Shown here piece by piece: positions 1-5,099 of a stretch of DNA of 7,331 bases. Location: contig JAITNZ010000237.1 in the NCBI GenBank assembly GCA_031290205.1, positions 1-7,331 of the forward strand, given 5' to 3'. The DNA comes from Spirochaetaceae bacterium. Lineage in GTDB: Bacteria; Spirochaetota; Spirochaetia; Treponematales; Breznakiellaceae. The stretch's first letter is position 1. Each line of letters begins with the position of its first letter. Under the pieces are notes generated by a model. That model was given only the letters and a program-made list of their open reading frames with translations, was not told where the DNA came from and did no database searches. A program made the translations under genes and the position numbers.

Positions 1-408
1 AATAATTTTTCTAAGACCGTTGATTTGATTCACCGGTCGCTCGATGCCGAGACCGTGCGGCGCGAGGTGATTGCGAACAATATGGCGAATGCCGAGGTGC
101 CGAACTTCAAGCGGAGCGAGGTGAACTTCGAGTCGAGCCTTAGGCGGGCGCTTGAATCGGAAGGGCAAACGCCGGTGGTGGAGCTGACGCGGAGCGACCC
201 GCGCCATCTTTCGAATTACCAGCCGCTTGATTACCGCGAAGTCCGCCCGCGGCGCACCTTGGATTATCTAACTCAATCAAAATCAAATGGAAACAATGTT
301 GACGCGGAACATGAGTTTCAGCTTTTAGTCGAAAATCAGATAAAATATATGCTGCTCACTCAGTCGGCATCCTTTGAATTTCGTCAGGTGAGTACCGCCT
401 TACGATAG
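1..408 (+). CDS. flgB: Flagellar basal-body rod protein FlgB, 5' end cut by the window
   Basis: FlgB is a proximal rod subunit that sits in the periplasm between the MS ring and the distal rod. The frame is open from base 1 (NNFSKTVDLIHRSL...), so the TTG at 25 is internal and the true start lies upstream; probably only a few residues are missing, since 135 residues plus a stop are present and the family is about 130 to 140 long. The rod-family N-terminal signature is clear (VIANNMANAEVPNFKR), followed by a spirochaete-like middle and a C-terminal helix ending in FEFRQVSTALR that would pair with the N-terminal helix. The gene leads into flgC after a 76-base gap. The last 39 bases of the gene (373-411, including stop) are repeated in that gap. 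Identification is secure from sequence signature plus gene order. Confidence 0.95.
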   Translation, partial: NNFSKTVDLIHRSLDAETVRREVIANNMANAEVPNFKRSEVNFESSLRRALESEGQTPVVELTRSDPRHLSNYQPLDYREVRPRRTLDYLTQSKSNGNNVDAEHEFQLLVENQIKYMLLTQSASFEFRQVSTALR

Positions 409-469
409 AAAAGCGCGGGGAAGAAAAGAATTTGAATTTCGTCAGGTGAGTACGGCGTTACGATAGAAA
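373..469 (+). repeat. Tandem duplication of the flgB 3' end
   Basis: Bases 373-411 (end of flgB through its TAG stop plus three bases) reappear at 431-469 with 37 of 39 identical, period 58. The second copy still spells FEFRQVSTALR-stop, but it is out of frame with flgB and untranslated. Both differences (396/454 and 399/457) fall at third codon positions and are synonymous (ACC/ACG, GCC/GCG). The bases before each copy are unrelated. The second copy ends three bases before the flgC ribosome binding site. Confidence 0.9.
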
Positions 470-484
470 TCAAGGAGTAAAAAA

Positions 485-946
485 ATGGGATTATTTAATG
501 CGATTAATATAGCGTCATCGGGGATGAGCGCTGAGCGGCTTCGCTCTGATGCGGTGGCGGACAACATAGCTAATGCGTCGACGACACGGACGGCGGAGGG
601 GGGACCCTACCGGCGCAGCCGCGTGATAATGCGCCCTCGTGTCGAGCAGGCTTACTGGCGCAGCCCGTTCCTGCCCGACGGCATGGATAACGGCATTGGG
701 AAAGGTGTGCGCGTGTCGGAAATCCAGAAGGATGATGCGCCGCCCCGTCTCGTCTACGACCCCACACATCCTGATGCGATCAAGAGCGGCGACCGGGAGG
801 GTTACGTCGAGATGCCAAATGTTGATATAGTTACCGAGATGGTCGACATGATAGCCGCCTCCCGCGCCTACGAAGCAAACGCCTCGGTCGTGGAAGGCTC
901 GAAGACCATGTTTTTAAGAGCACTGGATATTGGAAGTAGAACGTAG
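485..946 (+). CDS. flgC: Flagellar basal-body rod protein FlgC
   Basis: FlgC is a proximal rod protein assembled after export through the flagellar type III apparatus, next to FlgB and FliE. The 153 residues are close to the usual family length. The N-terminus carries the rod/hook signature (INIASSGMSAERLRSDAVADNIANAST), the middle contains the typical DPTHPDA and GYVEMPNVDIVTEMVDM stretch, and the C-terminus has the conserved ASRAYEANASVVEGSKTM segment. Both terminal helices needed for rod assembly are present, so the gene looks intact. The ATG is set by an AAGGAG at 472-477 with 7 bases of spacing. It lies between flgB and fliE, each gap being occupied by a repeat. A run of six G is found at 598-603. 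Confidence 0.97.
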   Translation: MGLFNAINIASSGMSAERLRSDAVADNIANASTTRTAEGGPYRRSRVIMRPRVEQAYWRSPFLPDGMDNGIGKGVRVSEIQKDDAPPRLVYDPTHPDAIKSGDREGYVEMPNVDIVTEMVDMIAASRAYEANASVVEGSKTMFLRALDIGSRT

Positions 947-983
947 GGAAGGGGTTTGGGGTATAGGGTTTGGGGTTTGGGGG
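946..983 (+). repeat. G-rich tract with G-quadruplex pattern
   Basis: Starting at the last base of the flgC stop there are six runs of three to five G (946-948, 951-954, 958-961, 966-968, 972-975, 979-983) separated by spacers of 2, 3, 4, 3 and 3 bases. This meets the usual pattern for a G-quadruplex, in the sense strand and therefore also in the mRNA. It is followed by five T. Folding itself is inferred, not shown. Confidence 0.75.
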
Positions 984-1058
984 TTTTTATTCGAACTATT
1001 AGGAATATTACTTGGAATATGCTGATAATTCGAACTAAAACCCTATACCCTATACCCC
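958..1058. repeat. Inverted TATAGGG/CCCTATA repeats with internal direct repeat
   Basis: GGGGTATAGGG at 958-968 is the reverse complement of CCCTATACCCC at 1048-1058. The right arm has one extra CCCTATA unit (1041-1047), so the arms can pair in two registers. Inside, ATTCGAACTA occurs twice as a direct repeat (989-998 and 1028-1037), flanking an AT-rich centre. The block fills most of the flgC-fliE gap and ends before the fliE ribosome binding site GGAGG at 1067-1071. Confidence 0.8.
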
Positions 1059-1078
1059 ATCATTAGGGAGGAAAACAC

Positions 1079-1507
1079 ATGTTATCAATTAAACCGGAAT
1101 TGCAGCGGCTTAATCCGCTGGCTATGATTACGAAGGATCCGCGGCATATTGCGTCTGCGGGCGCCGCGGGTTTTGCGGGGGGAGTGGACCATGGCGGGGC
1201 GATAAGCGAGCTGGGGGCGAAAATCGGGGCGCAGGCGGTGCTGCGGGATGGCAGCGTCGGGGCGGCGGGGCTGAACCGGAGCGATCCTGCAAGCTTTTCC
1301 GACGTTATGCTGGGGGCGATAGACAAAGTGTCGTCGATGAACAACCGCGCTTCGGATCTTACCCAGCAAGCGATCGTCAGTCCGGAATCCGTTGACATTC
1401 ACGACATCACGATCGCGCAGGCGGAGGCTCAGCTCAGCTTGAGCATCGCGCAAACATTTTTAAGTCGCCTCACTCAATCGTGGAGGGACTTGACAAATAT
1501 GCGCTAG
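1079..1507 (+). CDS. fliE: Flagellar hook-basal body protein FliE
   Basis: FliE connects the membrane MS ring to the proximal rod and is among the first exported subunits. The C-terminal half is diagnostic: FSDVMLGAIDKVSSM followed by DIHDITIAQAEAQLSLSIA and a final FLSRLTQSWRDLTNMR, which matches the family helix pair. At 142 residues it is longer than the roughly 100 to 110 residues common in the family; the surplus is an N-terminal, Gly/Ala-rich stretch (about residues 20 to 65). The ATG is supported by GGAGG at 1067-1071, 7 bases upstream. It lies between flgC and fliF, as in other spirochaete clusters. A run of six G occurs at 1177-1182. The assignment rests on the C-terminal motif and the neighbours. 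Confidence 0.93.
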   Translation: MLSIKPELQRLNPLAMITKDPRHIASAGAAGFAGGVDHGGAISELGAKIGAQAVLRDGSVGAAGLNRSDPASFSDVMLGAIDKVSSMNNRASDLTQQAIVSPESVDIHDITIAQAEAQLSLSIAQTFLSRLTQSWRDLTNMR

Positions 1508-1540
1508 TCTGATAACGTAAGCAGTGTGCTGATTAAATCA

Positions 1541-1629
1541 GAATTAACCAACGCTTTCGTGAAGCGAAAAAATTCATGAAGCGTAAAGTAAAATTCCGAA
1601 TTAAACAACGCTCTCGTGAAGCAAAAAAA
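1541..1629 (+). repeat. 32-base direct repeat, 57-base period, in the fliE-fliF gap
   Basis: Bases 1541-1572 and 1598-1629 match at 29 of 32 positions (core CAACGCTNTCGTGAAGC followed by an A-rich run). The 25 bases between them include a partial third copy (CATGAAGCGTAAA, 1575-1587). After the second copy the sequence AAAGTAAAA is again shared with the spacer, as though the second unit had lost about 14 bases. The block stops before the fliF ribosome binding site. A small palindrome, CTGATTAAATCAG, lies just upstream at 1529-1541. Confidence 0.85.
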
Positions 1630-1644
1630 AGTAAAAAAATCCTT

Positions 1645-1652
1645 GGGAGGGG
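1645..1652 (+). promoter_or_regulatory. Ribosome binding site that decides the fliF start
   Basis: GGGAGGGG lies just before the ATG at 1655 and is the only good Shine-Dalgarno in the area. The alternative upstream GTG at 1616 lies inside the second copy of the direct repeat and has no such site. Confidence 0.8.
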
Positions 1653-1654
1653 AT

Positions 1655-3361
1655 ATGCCTGATTTTTTAACCAATTTCTTTAACCAGATTAAAAGTCTCT
1701 GGACAAAATGGACGATGATCCAGCGGCTCATGCTCGTTGGCATCACGGTTGCGGCAATCGTCGCCGTCATTTCGCTCGTATCGGTTTCGTCAAGCCCGGG
1801 ACTCGTGCCCGTCATCGACACGCCGATTTCCAACCAAGATGAGCTTGCCCGCATTGTCACGCGGATAAATGCCGAGGGGGTGAAGGCGAATGTCTCGTCG
1901 TTGGGGCTCGTCTCCGTCTCCGACGAAGAGACCGCCCGCCGTATGCGCGCCATCCTCATCCGCGAAGATCTGATACCCAACGGGACCGACCCTTGGGCAA
2001 TCTTCGACACCGAGCGCTGGACGATTACCGATTGGGAGCGGAATATCAACCTCCGCCGCGCCGTTACCGCGATGGTGAGCGAGCATATCAAGTCTTTAAG
2101 CGATGTTGATGATGTCAACGTCGTCATCGTCCAGCCGGAAAAGACCCTCTTTGCCTCCGAACAGAACCCCGTAACGGCATCCGTCGTCCTCATCCCCAAG
2201 CCGGGGAGCGACATTACCGAAAACCGCAAGAAGATCGAAGGCATCCAGAAACTCATCATGCTTGCCGTCCCGGGATTAAAACCCGAGAACATCACGATAA
2301 ACGACCAGAACGGGCTCGTACTCAACGATTTTGAGGGCATGAAGGATTTTGACAAACTCGAGCGCGTCAAGAAGGAAATCAGCATAGTCCGCGAAACCGA
2401 ATCGAAGTATCGCGCCGATGTTCTTCGCGCGCTTCAGGCTCAGTTTTCGACCGACCGCGTGCGCGACCTCAATATCAAAATCGATATGGATATGTCGAAG
2501 AAGGAAGTGCAGAGCAGCCAGTATAAACCGATTATGATTAAAGAGCGCACGCCGGGCTTGGCTTACGACGATTCCGAGCGCGTTGCCAGCCTTACGATTT
2601 CCGAGTCCACGGCGACGACGAAGTGGAAGGGGACGGGCTTCAATCCCGAAGGTCCCGCCGGCGTCGAGGGGCAGACCCCCCCCGCCTACAAGGATATGTC
2701 GAACCTCTACGGCGAAGTGAGTCAGGAGACGCGGACGCATAACGAAGTGTTCAACGAGGAAAAGATACAGGAAGAGCGCAGTCCGACGATAGATAGGATA
2801 AGCGTGTCGGTGAATATCGACGGGATATGGCAGCGAAAAAAAGATGCGGAGGGCAATCCCATCATCCTGCCCGACGGCAGAGCCGAGCGTGAATACGTTC
2901 CCGTTGCCGCCGAGGACCTTTCGAAGGCAACCCTCCTCGTGCAGGCGGCGGTCGGCTACAATGCGGCGCGGGGCGACACGGTGAGCGTGCAAAACATACA
3001 GATTGACCGCAGCGCTCAGTTTGCCGACGAAGACGCCGAAATGATACGGCAGAAGAACCTCCGCATCACGATTATCGCCGCCCTCGTCGGCGCCGTGCTG
3101 CTGATAATCGGCTTCATCCTCTTTCAAGTTATATCCCGCCAGCGTGAACAGACGCGCAGGCGGCGCGAGGAAGAGCTTGCCCGCCAGCATCAGCTTATGC
3201 GCGAGCAGGCGCTACTCGATGCCGACAAGGAAGGCGCGGAAGTGAGTATGTCCGTCGAGGACCAGTCCCGCTTGGAGTTGCAGCAGAAGGCGATGGCTAT
3301 GGCGCGCGAACATCCCGAAGATGTCTCGCACCTCATCAGAACATGGCTCATGGAAGAGTGA
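1655..3361 (+). CDS. fliF: Flagellar MS-ring protein FliF
   Basis: FliF forms the membrane-supramembrane ring that anchors the basal body and carries the rotor. The 568-residue product starts MPDFLTNFFNQIKSLW. It has a first membrane segment at about 24-44, then the YscJ/FliF ring-building domains (typical stretches DTPISNQDELARIV, RRAVTAMVSEHIKSL, ASVVLIPKPGS, LIMLAVPGLKPENITI), a large FliF C-domain, a second membrane segment at about 471-493, and a charged cytoplasmic tail (RRRREEELARQ). The extreme C-terminus (EHPEDVSHLIRTWLMEE) is the part that binds FliG. The ATG at 1655 is preferred over an in-frame GTG at 1616 because it has GGGAGGGG just upstream and the GTG lies in repeat DNA. Length and ends look intact. 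A run of eight C sits at 2676-2683 in the coding region. Confidence 0.97.
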   Translation: MPDFLTNFFNQIKSLWTKWTMIQRLMLVGITVAAIVAVISLVSVSSSPGLVPVIDTPISNQDELARIVTRINAEGVKANVSSLGLVSVSDEETARRMRAILIREDLIPNGTDPWAIFDTERWTITDWERNINLRRAVTAMVSEHIKSLSDVDDVNVVIVQPEKTLFASEQNPVTASVVLIPKPGSDITENRKKIEGIQKLIMLAVPGLKPENITINDQNGLVLNDFEGMKDFDKLERVKKEISIVRETESKYRADVLRALQAQFSTDRVRDLNIKIDMDMSKKEVQSSQYKPIMIKERTPGLAYDDSERVASLTISESTATTKWKGTGFNPEGPAGVEGQTPPAYKDMSNLYGEVSQETRTHNEVFNEEKIQEERSPTIDRISVSVNIDGIWQRKKDAEGNPIILPDGRAEREYVPVAAEDLSKATLLVQAAVGYNAARGDTVSVQNIQIDRSAQFADEDAEMIRQKNLRITIIAALVGAVLLIIGFILFQVISRQREQTRRRREEELARQHQLMREQALLDADKEGAEVSMSVEDQSRLELQQKAMAMAREHPEDVSHLIRTWLMEE

Positions 3362-3387
3362 GGCGTCCACTGATGAATTAATACATC

Positions 3388-3468
3388 GTCCACAGATACA
3401 CACTGATACACACAGATGAAGAAATTTTGAAATTGAAAATCTGTGTTAATCTGTGTCTATCTGTGGAC
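3388..3468. repeat. 30-base imperfect inverted repeat in the fliF-fliG gap
   Basis: Bases 3388-3417 (GTCCACAGAT...ACACAGAT) pair with 3439-3468 (ATCTGTGT...ATCTGTGGAC), matching at 26 of 30 positions, with a 21-base AT-rich loop. Each arm is itself built from ACACAGAT-like units. In RNA this would be a long hairpin between fliF and fliG. No T run follows, so it does not look like a simple terminator; a role in mRNA stability or processing, or a dispersed repeat, is possible. Confidence 0.85.
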
Positions 3469-3514
3469 AAATTCTTAATAATCAGCGTATAAGAAATAAT
3501 GAAGGAGAAAGAAA

Positions 3515-4549
3515 ATGGCAGAGAAAGAAGGCGGGAAGAAAAAAGATTCTAAAGAGCTAACCGGAAGGCAGAAGGCGGCGATTTTTTTGGTGAGCATCGG
3601 CTCGGACCTTTCGTCGGAGATTTTTAAACACCTCCGCGAGGATGAGATAGAGACGCTTACATTCGAGATTGCTCGTTTGGAAACGGTAGAGCCCGAACAG
3701 AAGGACAAGATACTCACTGAATTCCAGGAACTGATGATGGCGAATCAGTTTATTTCGATAGGCGGCATCGACTATGCGCGTGAGCTCTTAGAAAAATCGC
3801 TGGGCAGCCAGAAGGCAATCGACATCATCAACAGGCTTACATCGAGCTTGCAGGTGCGCCCCTTCGACTACCTCCGCCGCACCGACCCCGCGCACCTCCT
3901 CAACTTCATCCAGCAGGAGCTCCCGCAGACGATAGCCCTCATCCTCGCCTACTTGGAGCCGGCGAAGGCTTCGGTTATTTTGCAGAGCCTCCCCCACGAA
4001 GTGCAGAGCGAAGTCGCCCGCCGTATCGCCATCATGGATAGAACGAGCCCCGAAGTTCTCCGCGAAGTCGAGCGCGTCCTCGAAAAGAAACTTTCGACAC
4101 TATCCAGCGAAGACTACACGGCAGCCGGCGGCGTCAGTAGCGTTGTCGAAATTCTCAACCTCGTCGACCGCTCCTCCGAGAAGCAGATTATTGAGGGGCT
4201 TGAAGAAGAAGACCCCGAACTTGCCGAAGAGATCAAGAAAAAAATGTTCGTGTTCGAAGACATTGTCATGCTCGACGACCGCTCGATACAGAAGGTTATG
4301 CGCGAAGTGGACACGCAGGAACTCTCGAAGGCGCTTAAATCCGTCGATTCGGAAGTGCAGGACAAGATATACCGCAACATGAGTAAACGCGCCGCGCAGA
4401 TGCTCAAGGAAGACATGGAGTTCATGGGACCGGTGCGCTTAAAGGATGTGGAAGAAGCCCAGCAGAAGATAGTGTCTATCATCCGCCACCTCGAGGACAC
4501 CGGCGAAATCGTTGTTGCCCGCGCCGGCGAAGACGAACTGGTGGTGTAG
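3515..4549 (+). CDS. fliG: Flagellar motor switch/rotor protein FliG
   Basis: FliG sits on the cytoplasmic face of the MS ring, binds the FliF tail and FliM, and interacts with the stator to produce torque. The 344 residues show the three expected parts: an N-terminal FliF-binding domain (about 14-110, TGRQKAAIFLVSIGSDLSSEI), a middle domain (about 115-200, with QQELPQTIALILAYLEP and LPHEVQSEVARRIAIMD), and a C-terminal torque domain (about 215-335, MFVFEDIVMLDDRSIQKVMREVD). The linker GGVSSVVEILN is at 205-215. The usual EHPQ of the middle domain reads ELPQ here (135-138). The start is set by AAGGAG at 3502-3507 with 7 bases of spacing. The gene directly follows fliF, as expected for functional partners. 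Spirochaetes often have two FliG proteins; this position fits the main rotor copy, which is inference. Confidence 0.97.
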   Translation: MAEKEGGKKKDSKELTGRQKAAIFLVSIGSDLSSEIFKHLREDEIETLTFEIARLETVEPEQKDKILTEFQELMMANQFISIGGIDYARELLEKSLGSQKAIDIINRLTSSLQVRPFDYLRRTDPAHLLNFIQQELPQTIALILAYLEPAKASVILQSLPHEVQSEVARRIAIMDRTSPEVLREVERVLEKKLSTLSSEDYTAAGGVSSVVEILNLVDRSSEKQIIEGLEEEDPELAEEIKKKMFVFEDIVMLDDRSIQKVMREVDTQELSKALKSVDSEVQDKIYRNMSKRAAQMLKEDMEFMGPVRLKDVEEAQQKIVSIIRHLEDTGEIVVARAGEDELVV

Positions 4550-4551
4550 CG

Positions 4552-4950
4552 ATGAAATTTTTTACTACACTTACTACTGTTGCCACGCTTGCTACCGTTA
4601 TTTTTTTATCAACATTTACCATCACAGGGGTATGTGCCATGGGCAACAAAGATACTCAAGCCTTGGGGGGGGGGGGGGCAACGGCAGCCCCCTCCGGTGT
4701 GCAAATAATTCGCGGCATGGTGAAAATCTACGGCAACGAGCCGCACACCTACGCCGGAATCGAAACAGAAGACGGCAAACACTATGCGGTTTACCCTGCC
4801 GAAAAGGAACAAGAGATATGGAGTTTGCAGGGGCGCAAGATTGAATGGACGGTGCTCTTTTCCGAAAAGCCGGAAGGCTACGGGTCGCTCTTCCTCAAAG
4901 ACGGCACAGTCACGCCGCTGTCCTGGCGGGTGGTGAACAGTGAACAATGA
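4552..4950 (+). CDS. Small secreted protein with a 14-G tract, candidate phase-variable gene
   Basis: I do not recognise a named family. The 132-residue product begins with a signal peptide (MKKF-like MKFFTTLTT, hydrophobic core about 7-27). It may be cleaved after VCA (27-29), or be lipidated at Cys28 under the loose spirochaete lipobox; Val before the Cys makes the second less certain. Next come GGGGA and a compact beta-rich domain from about residue 50 (IIRGMVKIYGNEPHTYAG ... GKHYAVYPAE ... WTVLFSEKPEGYGSLFLKDG). The GNEPHT motif resembles a motif I recall from Treponema exported proteins, unverified. The ATG lies 2 bases after the fliG stop, so it is probably co-transcribed and translationally coupled; only a weak GGTGGTG precedes it. 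The 14 G at 4665-4678 encode Leu38 (part), four Gly and Ala43 (part). Thirteen G would give a 51-residue product and fifteen a 97-residue one. Confidence 0.8.
   Translation: MKFFTTLTTVATLATVIFLSTFTITGVCAMGNKDTQALGGGGATAAPSGVQIIRGMVKIYGNEPHTYAGIETEDGKHYAVYPAEKEQEIWSLQGRKIEWTVLFSEKPEGYGSLFLKDGTVTPLSWRVVNSEQ
4665..4678 (+). repeat. Homopolymeric G tract (14 G)
   Basis: An uninterrupted run of 14 G lies 113 bases into the reading frame of the small secreted protein. The length given keeps the frame open. Loss or gain of one base would shift it to early stops. Poly-G tracts of this kind are established phase-variation sites in Treponema pallidum and other host-associated bacteria; that this one varies is inference. 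Confidence 0.9.
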
Positions 4951-4953
4951 ACG
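4934..4953 (+). repeat. Short tandem TGAACA units over a stop codon
   Basis: TGAACAG, TGAACAA and TGAACG follow one another at 7-base spacing. The TGA stop of the upstream gene (4948-4950) is the start of the third unit, and the last residues NSEQ are encoded by the repeat. Confidence 0.6.
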
Positions 4954-5039
4954 CTTTTTTCTAAGTGAAGGCAAGGCTGAATGTGCCTGAGGCACCGCTT
5001 TTTTCTAAGTGAAGGCAAGGTTGAAACCGCCTGTGGCGG
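4952..5039. repeat. Two 44-base tandem units each ending in a hairpin
   Basis: Units 4952-4995 and 4996-5039 abut exactly. Their first 30 bases are identical at 29 positions (CGCTTTTTTCTAAG ... GGCAAGG). The last 14 bases differ but form the same 5-bp stem with a 3-base loop: GTGCC-TGA-GGCAC at 4983-4995 and CCGCC-TGT-GGCGG at 5027-5039. Two of the five base pairs are changed on both sides. The block lies between convergent genes. Confidence 0.85.
4983..5004 (+). terminator. Possible intrinsic terminator after the flagellar operon
   Basis: The hairpin GTGCC-TGA-GGCAC (4983-4995) is followed, after CGC, by six T (4999-5004). It lies 33 bases beyond the last rightward stop and before the convergent peptidase gene, where a terminator is expected. 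The stem is short and the hairpin is part of a repeat, so the call is moderate. Confidence 0.45.
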
Positions 5040-5099
5040 CGGTGCCACCGTCATCAGCGGCACATGGAACGCTATCATAATACCTTGGCGCGAAGAGGC

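Noticed and set aside
25..27. TTG as the flgB start
   Set aside because: The frame is open to the window edge and the upstream residues match the FlgB N-terminus, so the gene simply runs off the window.
1616..1654. GTG start 13 codons upstream for fliF
   Set aside because: It lies within a direct repeat, lacks a Shine-Dalgarno, and the ATG at 1655 has a strong one.
1504..2385. Long leftward open frame of 293 codons opposite fliE-fliF
   Set aside because: It lies antisense to the well-supported fliF, its translation is Ser/Arg/Thr-rich with no domain, and its N-terminal part only translates the 57-base repeat.
2276..3190. Leftward open frame of 304 codons opposite fliF
   Set aside because: It is a mirror of fliF codon bias with no ribosome binding site or recognisable domain.
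4512..4844. Rightward open frame overlapping the end of fliG and the G tract
   Set aside because: It is another frame of the secreted-protein gene; it matters only as the frame reached if the G tract gains one base.
4952..5039. CRISPR array
   Set aside because: There are only two units, the variable part is a 14-base hairpin rather than a spacer, and no cas genes are present.
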